DNA of 64,000 bases, from assembly GCA_938743325.2 (NCBI GenBank), contig OW568896.1, positions 341,001 through 405,000 of the forward strand, given 5' to 3'. Below are positions 29,801-36,361 of the stretch, one piece after another. Every line of letters starts with the position of its first letter. Positions within the stretch are counted from its first letter, which is position 1. The stretch is from Pycnococcus provasolii (lineage: Eukaryota; Chlorophyta; Pseudoscourfieldiophyceae; Pseudoscourfieldiales; Pycnococcaceae). The notes beneath the pieces were generated by a model. That model searched no databases. It saw only the letters and a program-made list of their open reading frames with translations, and was not told where the DNA came from. The translations under genes and the position numbers were made by a program.

Positions 29801-30119
29801 GAGTCTTGCGTGGGTGGACTTTCTCGAGAGCATCGGGCGCGTTGCCGACTCCATTAGCTTGCCACCGGCAGATAAGCTTCTTGACGCAGGATATTTTGTC
29901 GGAGTGTGGCCTGACCTCGCAAATGCGTGGTCGACACCTCGCGCTTCGTCGGACTTCCTGGCGCCAAAGACGCGCCCTCTCGTCGAGAAGGTCACCGCGA
30001 TGCTTACCATAATATTTTGGCGCAACAGCGATGAGTACACTGAAAGTACTGCGATGCGCGTCAAGTCTTACAAATCACGTGCTGAGGCAAGTTCGTGGCG
30101 CACTCTTCCCGGATTGTAA
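20877..30119 (+). CDS. Giant multidomain protein with helical-repeat core (3080 aa)
   Basis: Single uninterrupted frame of 9.2 kb from ATG 20877. Order: Ser-rich and basic N-terminus (KKGKKGKGKEKEKEKD near 215); an ordered segment with DVPDVDTNVGVYPDP (about 255-370); an acidic low-complexity linker (400-460); a long Leu/Ala-rich helical-repeat region, ARM/HEAT-like in spacing, from about 560 to 1900, containing an IQ-like helix RAVRRLQREFRDLLARRG (about 740) and phrases such as VSFIACMILANFALDRNLAK; a short charged coil (1890-1990); a disordered Pro/Ser/Glu region (2060-2560); and an ordered C-terminal domain (about 2660-3080) with FQFDWLLICDRSRFRKF and LREFVRNHYHKIIAMHAFY. No catalytic motif is seen. 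The mix of helical repeats, IQ-like helix and a C-terminal globular domain recalls very large axonemal proteins, but that is inference; I do not recognise an orthologue. Confidence 0.85.
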   Translation: MADDGNPDGEGHVVAEMSVPVMESQSSISGISGVPAQAQAHGPPQGRKWSASSSHGASSSIASGVSSQGSLLKGSKPRLAREKSSSGRLKLKKSHSVHKSSHNSRRAEKMAAVRPVVEFQVDFVLPGGWKVKRLPERGAVYTKKPREQEATHALRLEQDFVEKTRAMREEAMAKKAERDALVLQMRAADEAMKKRHAELAAAKGAAGSPTTKGKKGKKGKGKEKEKEKDRSPSPTKAQAQAQQDKPLDRPAWMDVPDVDTNVGVYPDPVQRANMRGAHRYTHEVLTLPIAKKLLDEVDEPFLPVLYDACLSMIHEKKKSTAAAGKKESSAADDAAHFKPIATHVNQIKQSDGGKTIETRKLMQGQEVRLRVVVPDFACPKWNVDTGREEIVWREHLRLENGEEDADAEAAADDGQQDEDAAVASTEMDGGDAAAGTSGASHDAHEPAMAQGTGTDNNASNGPTGRPFGFRAGELDYLSEDPTKLDDPHVNTLVRQAKLFNLCGESLTESEAEQIDKFAWLLYTVDDLSDHRDKVEEIQNEKGLHKWIDERPFSPETLRAKARSELRKRALDPSSALRGGFFEAAHGLWELAVHYSGEFVWEDCQALAKCLERGPPCAKWAAAACIWKLSAKAGQRMLLAEAGCVELVIDTTRTACGWKSPLVVELEDKYAKLHFWRDRILYHCLGALNVLSVDRVTRSRAYKHEPDFSTMMSVANMFVSKLTHEVERYVDNGVSVYAQIRAVRRLQREFRDLLARRGFIKLGNKEGRVLKDDIFEGEGEGAEERVRRGDVGNKDAMLAKALSLKKHAEEDSKEAQAQEQEMEQPQGEDGEEDTANASAEQPIDGDAPQDGWFQEDDPHRAEFERAFDEDNTEDNVKLAQRIQSMESQNDAATVAKTIENDGDSDSDDEKKHQRPEVKDEILKMMPYNPLDGYKFLNTVEFPIGRKRQLSAEILYSMLHRDSRARHDFCQADGIRQLMPLLHSANKQVSFIACMILANFALDRNLAKVIAETGKSLRLFDELLYQISVCMDKLDLFAIDGLHQFQDDTGEGELEITQVDDDVENITMLLESSACAMWGIGMSLIEVAKYDEPAVDATRIARLSFLGSRCLATPGVGHSTQSIAGCLAAFSRHRPTSRLMADQIDPDNEMHEFGDVDDALRSLLRPPIDRPGVTKRGTGWVRATAAAAVGCLAAHQYERGEEPVQLLEEEDVETSRCLYGPNRDVLVKCGLVHSILDAQLAKTWLNEARAALNQAAAASIMLLSTAGEGWSDLEIRDTFKWSALDEALDVLEFLAAALWVLCRHDGLRARLLNMHADDVTEAAKEAAGIPSENEKKPHVTFEPLGSLASLVDNVLSDMLELAHGNHTSAYYGVENVVEIIENPPFSFNSIRLQEVDWFDSLDSRVQKSRQKMASVVKLTKMTTSSALDLLGDFTDSQADSQAKVVDNEVTASGELTKPAFISRSETLKRTMPDHGVGPEAEKRWNTLMGQHARRKGMEPVSYTTCAASALSFAIASIHLLVLGPDDELDFLYRDDDLFAMDAGHLSWWTSKPLQGGLRPIAEGSGIRRALRSIASCIGSLPLGTLKEVHDGWGTRFASGRTGEWAVESTDYFHTMRLACAASWAFAAADAELKRCLIEDGVLENVMRVVESWAPRGYGASAGDDTARRIDLPEWVESPGKFTSPGWGGSDPAPSAMRIAIGLLVHLCRQQADSSVVESEKKLLHKIGIVRLSTALGAAAAYGHVRDVRMADAACAACVWIAHAAGPEGRAEMVSSNFVVRMFDVVRACYVRAERDEARWLECGWGYAGAHTEAVMRVGDLALTALVNLSVECPSAQEDICKRGVVTLLRLSRQDPDIELAGHSIELATMVLTNCALNTANKTRLYKLELQRNRVSIVSEAAEAANELQGQIERSRSKREAWRAEAERHEKKGAGIKAMGRRSQIGLGAHKPTEAEERLLAKKAHAEKLKERFLEFSETIGTPKAHVVGRVLRSENSLLPKPKEDWEKYADPNSVEMQQLRHQREQARQHWKQNHWPDHIPPPISDTAKRMSKEVSMEDQRERLKRHSRPSSRQSKGRDPRPSTPFERLAESLSEPELNMVSMGMSPSTMVGRATGESLRTISQRIRSSKALGPLPQPMDDSTFRSRQGAARWLPRLSRYHHRVDGDGLEEDVRLLMSAGAECGELLQMERPVEVAAYFEEVFDNAVQRATSRLELVVPENSLMLTPLTPADGATATPANGDGNQEDGAEGASPSPSAHGALSASSPGPTSPQRGEGVDEEAEPEETPIAGVEGEMETPAPGQDSAAASTTRPLSPEASRARPPSTLGARPPVYPAHLSATSTLGTKMIKPREDVEDAMSSLGGYGFSGIPTRTEKGVYRELAARPFSAADVHDLSMGGRFADEGRPLTVMHGKRGGQRGVEDSALGMQNDGEGNGDVDAQQLVAQTSSVSLRAESDQSVRAVEATVGNNTARGPGFHTPTTFNWTEKQNAKRRAAMGDSAEYFDDKMGDEASMSIFRHVPGSLVYEGLIPTFPLPNGREAHYYWTAKKGCDSILVPLEGPPSRPKNLLGLGKMSLPRLPLFDALTMPTQRSESQLKIVPSIGPDPTRHTLRDTGRFGDLVDDNVRFEVLPRRVYRVDLSVEEIAPPPPEERPVFDIDASVYAPRRFKEADCKTYWDTEACHRKMFQFDWLLICDRSRFRKFSVIQVKGSDKNVNIGENALKQLREFVRNHYHKIIAMHAFYATQGTGRGFRMTQNAWEKFTDDNNLISDKFNARDAIEQFIVATIVDNDVKLKEMGGNLQRAGSMGRREFIECLIRSAVWLFGHEKNPDSQDERANTPEGCMEILFEKHIDPNMNPMVNYFLQRNDFRTERLYNLEMETMWRSDCSAFDRGDGTLVAIRKGLCLELLKYLYAELGVRRTKHGKEVRMPQKETWIDLLSMKLGIVTTQLQFSLQEAIMCYKASQMDVIDDVQHGARSESLAWVDFLESIGRVADSISLPPADKLLDAGYFVGVWPDLANAWSTPRASSDFLAPKTRPLVEKVTAMLTIIFWRNSDEYTESTAMRVKSYKSRAEASSWRTLPGL

Positions 30120-30148
30120 TATTAGTAAGTGAAAGAATTTTGAAACAA

Positions 30149-31609
30149 TTACAAGGCACCGTGGTGGTGGTGGTGGTGGTGCAGGTGGTCGTCATGCCCA
30201 TCCTTCGTTGTTGCATTGATACGTACATCATCGTCAAGTGCGCCAAATGCAGCGCGCAAGCCAGTCGGATTTCTGCTCTCATCGCGCTGTTCCTGCGAAG
30301 TCACCATGTGCACGAGTCCATGCGGGCTGGGAGGCTGCCCAGGCGAAGCAGGCGGTGCCGGTGCGGTAACATGCTGTACGTTACGATCGTCCAATCCAAG
30401 CCTCTCTCCAATTTTCGAGCGCTGGGCAAACCTCCCGCCACTCACGTCACCCGGCGGTGCCGGCGGCGGCGGTGCTCCATAGGTGTCGAGAAGTTCGTCC
30501 GTCGTTTCCTCGCGGCGATTCTCTGCATTGCGATGCTTGTACGCGAGAACGTCGCCGCGGGATGCAGCGCGCACCGTCTCATGCCGAACACCGGGTGAAA
30601 AGAAGGCTCTCTCGGTGGCATTGCGCCCGTGGTAAACTCGCGAGTCCGTGGCGTTGTATCGCTTCACCTCTCGAGCCGTTTGTTGAGGAGTTTGAAAGTC
30701 GACACGTGGCTCGTACACCGATCCTGCGTGTATTTTGTTCACGCCGCATGACACTTCATATGCACTGCTTACAACACGAAGAGCTTCTTTTGCAGGGTCA
30801 CTGTGATCTTCACACTCGCGAAGATGTGCGACGATCGGAGATAGAGCTGCAACGCATTCGGGTGAGCATACATGTGCGGCGGGCGGCGGCGGCCTTGGTC
30901 GCGGCGGCGGGCGCGGGGGCGGGCTGACGTGAGGTAGAAGGCGAGGAAATCCAGAGTCGGCTGTGCCTAGAATGATGGGAGGGTATGGCAGTGGTGGTGG
31001 AGGCGGTGGCGCGCTCACGTCGAGCGACGGTGCGCTCTCTCCTTGCGCAGAGAAGTGGAACCCGTTCGCTAGACTCGGCGCGCAAATGCCGTGCGGTTTT
31101 CTCGCAAGAGCGAGGAGACGCGCTGCTGAGAGGGCAGCGGCGACGGTGACGCCACCACAAGATCGCACCGTCCGCCTCTCGAACTGACTTGCGTGCACTG
31201 TGCAGTCCGTTCCCTCGACTCCCTTTTCCTGCGGAAAGACGTCGCCACACTTCGTTCTTCCGACGAGGTTGTAGTCAAGGTCGTACACGCACAGCCTTTG
31301 CAAATTTTCGCACTTCAGTTGGTCGTCCGGCTCGAGCAAAGGCCGCCCTCTTGCGTCACGTTTTTCTGTCCAAGCAAGTTCGCAGACGTCTCTGATGTGC
31401 GGCGGGCAGTCGTACCCGCCGTCTTTATGTTCGTCGTCGGCATTTAGACCAATTTTGAGTCTGTGCGCGACTTGCTGCGCGCGTGCGGCCGCTTTTCTTT
31501 TTTGCGATGCAGCGGCGAGCTTCTGCAGGCGCGTTGCGGAGCACGTGCTCACACCGAGCGTGAGTGAAAGAACGATGATAAGAACGCACGCAAGATGCGT
31601 TGAAGTCAT
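30149..31609 (-). CDS. Secreted, Cys- and Pro-rich protein (486 aa), unknown
   Basis: ATG 31609 opens a clear signal peptide (about 1-25: CVLIIVLSLTLGVSTCSA). Residues about 60-150 contain eight or so Cys in patterns such as DCPPHIRDVCELAW, CENLQRLCVYD and KCGDVFP, likely disulphide-bonded. A proline-rich region follows (about 190-260) with PPPPPPLPYPP and PPPRPPPRPRPPPP, as in hydroxyproline-rich algal wall proteins. The C-terminus has a short Cys pair (HVCSPECVAAL) and ends in a run of eight His encoded by a GGT microsatellite. The longer frame to 31789 begins at a non-ATG codon. It is convergent with the giant gene, only 29 bp between stops. Extracellular or cell-surface role inferred; family unknown. 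Confidence 0.72.
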   Translation of the reverse strand: MTSTHLACVLIIVLSLTLGVSTCSATRLQKLAAASQKRKAAARAQQVAHRLKIGLNADDEHKDGGYDCPPHIRDVCELAWTEKRDARGRPLLEPDDQLKCENLQRLCVYDLDYNLVGRTKCGDVFPQEKGVEGTDCTVHASQFERRTVRSCGGVTVAAALSAARLLALARKPHGICAPSLANGFHFSAQGESAPSLDVSAPPPPPPLPYPPIILGTADSGFPRLLPHVSPPPRPPPRPRPPPPAAHVCSPECVAALSPIVAHLRECEDHSDPAKEALRVVSSAYEVSCGVNKIHAGSVYEPRVDFQTPQQTAREVKRYNATDSRVYHGRNATERAFFSPGVRHETVRAASRGDVLAYKHRNAENRREETTDELLDTYGAPPPPAPPGDVSGGRFAQRSKIGERLGLDDRNVQHVTAPAPPASPGQPPSPHGLVHMVTSQEQRDESRNPTGLRAAFGALDDDVRINATTKDGHDDHLHHHHHHHGAL

Positions 31610-32153
31610 TGTGGTTAAGACGTGATCGCTGATGCGGATGTGATCAGGGGAGTGATGGCTGTGTGAGAGGGGGGTCGGGGGTGGTTGACTGATGGATGGA
31701 TGGATGGATCGCCTTGTGCGAAGTTCCGGATCGGAAAAATCGGATTTCTGAAATTGTTTTTTCCAAGAGGTCGTCGAAAGCCAAACCATTTGTCGGATTC
31801 CAATTTACTGTAAAAACTTTTTAGTTCTTGCCCGTCATCGATAGAATAACAACGCACTCTTGCTTGCCCACCTCTTTTCGTGACCAGTACCCGGTACTGT
31901 CATACTTACCGGCGGCCGCCGCTGGAGTCGTTCTGGCAAGCTCGCAGCACCACGTGGGCAGGGGTGGGTTCCTATTCATTCATACATCCTTTTTTATTCC
32001 TTAGTACTGTAAAGCACGCAAAGCACGCGCATGGTTTACTGTACAGGGGCAGGCATAAACTTACTCTAACTTAGTAGTGTGGTGCATGATTAAAGAACTT
32101 ATTTGAAACTTGTAACACAAATACAAAATGAAAGGAAAAACAAATCGCGTGAG
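31610..32153. other. Intergenic region
   Basis: A 544-bp gap: the 5' side of the secreted protein (with a GGAT-type run near 31693-31709) and the 3' side of the RCC1-like gene. Several TACTGTA strings occur at 31893-32040. No gene is seen. Confidence 0.6.
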
Positions 32154-33524
32154 TCAGAATCGCGAACTCGGGAGCGCGAACGGACCGGGCACACCCGCGG
32201 GAGGTGCCTGTCCAAACTGATTCGAGCCCCAGCATGCGACGCTTCCGTCTTCGCGAAGCGCGAGCGAGTGGCACTCGCCAGCAGCCACCGAGACGAACGC
32301 GCCCGCGACGCCTTCGGGAGGTGCCTGCCCGTTGTCGTTCGCGCCCCAGCACACGGCGCCACCATCCTGTGCAATCGCGATCGAGTGGTGCCACCCTGCG
32401 GCGATCGCAACGAATTTGCGGGGCACGCCCTCGGGCGGTGCTTGCCCGTAGCTGTTGTCGCCCCAGCAACGCACGGTTCCATCGCGTCGCATCGCCATTG
32501 AGTGCGAGTATCCCGCGGCGATCGCAACGAAGTCACCCGCAATGCCTCTTCGCGGCGCCTGCTTGTGGTTGTTCAAACCCCAGCATGCGACGCTTCCGTC
32601 TTCGCGAATGCCGAGCGAGTGGTACGCGCCTGCGGCGATGGCGACGAATTTGCCAGGAATGCCGTTAGGAGGTGCCTGCCCTTGGTTGTTGAAGCCCCAG
32701 CAGACGACGGTGCCGTCGCTCCGCAGTGCGAGCGAGTGCCAGCTTCCGACGGCGACGGCGACGAAGTCGTTTCCATGGATGGGCGTGCGAGGTGCCTGTC
32801 CGTGGTTATTTAAGCCCCAGCACGCTATGCTTCCGTCGCTTTGTATCGTGATTGAGTGCCCGAGTCCTGTGGCGACGGCGACGTAGTTTTGTCCTGCGAT
32901 ATCTTCCGGCGGCATTTCCCCCCACGCGTCCACCTCGTTGGGTCGCGCGTGTCGTACCGCCATGCTCTGGTTCCCGCCCGCCGCGAGCGTGACACCTGCG
33001 GTAACGGTCGTTCCACTGGGTGACTGTGTGATGTCGGACAGTGCGGCAGGTACAAAGCGAGTCTGCTGTCGTTGACCCTGTGTCGCGCGCACGAGTCCAG
33101 ATACCGATGATGATGTGTCATAATCTTCTTCTTCTTCTTCTTCTCGCGCCGACAATGCCATATTTGCGTCACCCACGGGTCCCGCGGTCGGAGGAGGAGG
33201 AGCATCATGACGAGAAGGTTGATCCGACGACTCCTCCGTGAGGTTAACTTCTCCAGAAAATGCCCGTCCTGATGATTCAAAGGTTGTGCCAGAGGATGCC
33301 AACTCACTGAACTCAGCGGAAGGTGGAGACAGAAGAGTCTGCGCATTATTATCATCATTGCCATCAAGGTTGGCAACGACGTGTATTCGAAGAGAAAACA
33401 GACCACGCGACCCCGTGGACAGAGAGCAACGACCGCAAGTCAGTCTTTGGAGCAATGACCGGAGGAGAGTGATCAGAGGCGGCGGAGGCGAGGGGGAGCG
33501 ACGGCCATGGCCATGGCGCGCCAT
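32154..33524 (-). CDS. RCC1-type beta-propeller protein, seven short repeats (456 aa)
   Basis: The C-terminal half (about 170-448) is made of repeats of 39-40 residues, each with FVAIAAG--HS-A-R-DG-V-CWG-N--GQAP-G. Six are clear, and a degenerate one precedes them (VTLAAGGNQSMAVRHARPNE), which makes seven, the number of blades in an RCC1/BLIP-II-like propeller. The units are shorter than RCC1's ~51-68 and lack GEF features, so a binding scaffold is likelier than a Ran exchange factor. The N-terminus (1-165) is low complexity with a hydrophobic-basic start but no clear signal peptide. ATG 33524 is the first in frame. A second, quite different RCC1-type gene lies immediately upstream on the same strand. 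Confidence 0.8.
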   Translation of the reverse strand: MARHGHGRRSPSPPPPLITLLRSLLQRLTCGRCSLSTGSRGLFSLRIHVVANLDGNDDNNAQTLLSPPSAEFSELASSGTTFESSGRAFSGEVNLTEESSDQPSRHDAPPPPTAGPVGDANMALSAREEEEEEDYDTSSSVSGLVRATQGQRQQTRFVPAALSDITQSPSGTTVTAGVTLAAGGNQSMAVRHARPNEVDAWGEMPPEDIAGQNYVAVATGLGHSITIQSDGSIACWGLNNHGQAPRTPIHGNDFVAVAVGSWHSLALRSDGTVVCWGFNNQGQAPPNGIPGKFVAIAAGAYHSLGIREDGSVACWGLNNHKQAPRRGIAGDFVAIAAGYSHSMAMRRDGTVRCWGDNSYGQAPPEGVPRKFVAIAAGWHHSIAIAQDGGAVCWGANDNGQAPPEGVAGAFVSVAAGECHSLALREDGSVACWGSNQFGQAPPAGVPGPFALPSSRF

Positions 33525-33817
33525 TAGTGAGCTGGGGAGTTGGCGAATAATGAAGGGCGCGCGCGGGAAACAAAAAACAAGATTGGGGGGGGGGGGCGTA
33601 GCCCTAACCCTAACCCTAACCCTAATGCGAATGCGAATCGGTTCGGGTTTAAGCTAATAGTGGTAATCCTGTGTGACCGTGCGTTACCTTTTTTTAAATA
33701 CTTAAGGTTAGGTTTGTACCCTGCTCCAACTCCGTCCGTCCGTCCGTCCGTCCGATGTATGTGCCTCCCTCCTCTCAGTCCTTTAGACAAAAACCACCAC
33801 TCACTCACTGTCCTCAC
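33525..33817. promoter_or_regulatory. Spacer between the two propeller genes, with TTAGGG-type repeats
   Basis: A 293-bp gap. It contains a 12-G tract (33585-33596), then CCCTAACCCTAACCCTAA (about 33602-33625) 80-100 bp before the ATG at 33524, and a TTCGGGTTTAAG stretch near 33642. Four TCCG units occur near 33735-33750. The telomere-like repeat sits at the promoter position for the minus-strand gene. A regulatory role is inference. Confidence 0.55.
33602..33625. repeat. Interstitial telomere-like repeat (CCCTAA)n
   Basis: About four head-to-tail CCCTAA units immediately after a 12-G tract, flanked by unique DNA. It reads TTAGGG on the minus strand, the sense strand of the downstream gene. 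Confidence 0.9.
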
Positions 33818-35520
33818 TCACACGCTGCCCAAGTCAACGTACGGCAGGTTGTCGCCCATCTCGTTCGGTCCGTCGCCGCGGCTGGTCGTGTCGCCGTACC
33901 CGAGTTGGCCAATATTATAACTCCCCCCTCCCCAGCATTTCATCGCGTCGTTGTCAAGGATTGCGCACGTATGAGCGGACCCCGGGCAATATGCAGTACC
34001 GATGGCGACTGCCGTACGTCCCGTACCCAGGTCCACGTATGGCAAGCTGCCTTGTCGCCCATCTCGTTCGGTCCGTCGCCGCGGTCGTTCTTGTCGCCGT
34101 AGCCGAGTTGGCCTTCCCAATTACTTCCCCAGCACTTCACCTTATCGTTGTCGAGGATTGCGCACGTATGAACATCCAATGAGATTTGCTTGACCATGCG
34201 CCCCGTGCCGACGTCAACGTACGGCAGGTTGTCGCCCATCTCGTTCGGTTCGTCGCCGCGGTTGTTATAATTTGGATATGTGCCGGAGCTCTCGCCGATG
34301 CCGAGTGCACCACCCCCATTCCATCCCCAGCACTTCAGCTTGTCGTTGTCGAGGATCGCGCACGTGTGACCGCCACTCACCTCAATCTGCTTGACCGTGC
34401 GTCCCGTGCCGACGTCGACGTACGGCAGGTTGTCGCCCATCTCGTTCTGTCCCATGCCGCGGTTGTTCGTGTCGCCGTAGCCGAGTTGGCCATTATAATT
34501 ATATCCCCAGCACTTCACCTTGTCGTCGTCGAGGATCGCGCACGTGTGACCGCCACTCACTGAGATCTGCTTGACTGTTCGTCCCGTGCCGACGTCGACG
34601 TACGGCAGGTTGTCGCCCATCTCGTTCGGTCCATCGCCGCGATTGTTCGTGTCGCCGTATCCGAGTTGGCCAGCATAATTACTTCCCCAGCACTTCAGCT
34701 TGTCGTTGTCTAGGATCGCGCACATGTGACTGCTTCCCGCTGAGATCTGCTTGACTGTGCGTCCCGTGCCGACGTCGACGTACGGCAGGTTGTCGCCCAT
34801 CTCGTTCTGTCCCATGCCGCGGTTGTTCGTGTCGCCGTAGCCGAGTTGGCCATTATAATTATATCCCCAGCACTTCACCTTGTCGTCGTCGAGGATCGCG
34901 CACGTGTGACCGCCACTCACTGAGATCTGCTTGACTGTGCGTCCCGTGCCGACGTCGACGTAAGGCAGGTTGTCACCCATGGTATTCGGAAGGTCACCGC
35001 GTTGGATGGTATCGCCGTAGCCGAGTTGGCCGTTCCCATTGTTTCCCCAGCACTTCGCCTTATTGTTCGAGAGAACTCGGCAAGTGAACGCATGGCCAAC
35101 ACCGAGCCTGGTCGCCGCTCCTCCGCCCCCCTCGCTGCACGTCGGTCCACTCCACCCTTCGAGGCAGTCGCATTCGAATCCACCTGTCGGAAGTCCAAGC
35201 ATGGCGTCGGTTCCCGGTTCGTGGCACACGGGCATGTCTGTTATGAGCATGCTATTTTTGTTCGTGGCGACCGGTTCTCCGTTGACGAATACGCCGCTTG
35301 GTACGTGCACATCCCCCAAGAACTTGACGTTGTCTTCGTTAGCGTCTCCGGCGTTCACCTTGACTTCCTTGGAAGGCGCGACGGCAGATATGCTGACGGT
35401 TCCGTTATCTTGCAGTCGCACGGGGAATTCCGAAGGTGATGAGGCGGAGGCGGAGTGTGATGATGCGAACATCATCAGGAGGAGGAGAGATGACGCAAGA
35501 AACACACGAGAACGAGTCAT
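33818..35520 (-). CDS. Secreted EGF/RCC1-type repeat protein with a frame break before repeat 7
   Basis: ATG 35520 opens a signal peptide (VFLASSLLLLMMFASSHSAS). An EGF-like motif follows (CHEP--FECDCLEGWSGPTC, about 95-130). Then come 60-residue repeats of the form HTCAILDNDKVKCWG-N--GQ followed by LGYGD-N-RG--PNEMGD, LPYVDVGTGRTVKQIS. Six repeats read in one frame, which then runs into unrelated sequence and stops at 33940. A seventh repeat (SAHTCAILDNDAMKCWGGGS to NLPYVDLGSV, stop 33818) lies in another frame. Comparison with sibling repeats shows five extra bases near 34040-34055. Seven repeats would complete a propeller. Repeats 2 and 4 are nearly identical DNA. Likely a cell-surface recognition or structural protein. 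Whether the break is real, a sequencing artefact or an unseen splice is open. Confidence 0.75.
34417..34956 (-). repeat. 180-bp tandem repeats with near-identical alternate units
   Basis: Three consecutive 180-bp units begin near 34417, 34597 and 34777. The first and third share essentially the same sequence through their central ~130 bases (including CCATTATAATTATATCCCC), while the middle differs at many sites. This is the signature of a recent 360-bp higher-order duplication or of gene conversion within the propeller. Confidence 0.85.
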
Positions 35521-36361
35521 GAGCCTGAGCCTGAAGAGGAAGAGGAAGAAGAGCCTGAGCATGATGGCGTCGTGATGACGGAAAAGAATAAAGCGAAGTT
35601 GATTATGATTATGGTGAAGGGTCCCACTCCCACAAGGCCAGGCGAGGCCGGACGTGGCCGAAGCGGAGGTTGCAAGGGCAAGGGGACCGGGCAAGGGGAG
35701 TGCGTTGTGCCTTGTGCAGCCATCCACCCCACCTCCCAGGCTGCCAGGGGCTTGCCTGGACTGGCACTGGACAAGAACCAGCGAGAAAGGTACCCACAGG
35801 CCTCAATTAATAATTTTTAAGGGGTGGCCAAGGGTGGCCATCACTCACGGCCCCCCACCCATCCGTTGAGGACACACATTAGTACTAGTTGGAATTATCC
35901 TCAGCAGGAGGTGTCTCATCAGCGGACCTAACCTTATTTGATCCGCGAGTGTCCGATGCCGGTTTTTGTGCCAGGTGCCACCGTGCCAGGGACCCCTTGA
36001 CCCCTTCTGCCACCTGCCACCTGCAAGAGGTGTGTGTGGCCCAACCTCTTTTTCCCCAACCACCTTCCCCCAACCCCTTTTGTAATTTGTTTCCCCAACA
36101 AACCCCTTTTGTTTTGTTGACCCTTCTTTCCTTGAAACAAAACGCAAACGGACAGATAACTTTGCATGCATGCATGGGTCCTGAGGGGGGCAGGTTTTCC
36201 CGGGGGTTGGTTTTGCCAAGTCAACGTCTCTTTCCCCCTGTTCCCAGTTCCCCCCCCCGTTCTCCCTGCCCCTGTTCTCCCTTCAAAGGCCTGCTTCGTG
36301 CCCCCTCCCTCTCCAGGGCTCTCCATTCCCGTTCACGCCACGCCTTTTCTCGTCAAGCGTC
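35521..36361. other. Divergent intergenic region
   Basis: An 841-bp spacer between the secreted propeller gene and the SAP-kinesin gene. Pyrimidine-rich plus-strand stretches (36020-36330) precede the kinesin start. No gene and no strong promoter element is recognisable. Confidence 0.55.

Noticed and set aside
33602-33625. CCCTAA repeats as a chromosome end
   Set aside because: Only about four units, flanked on both sides by unique genes; two similar short arrays lie elsewhere in the window.
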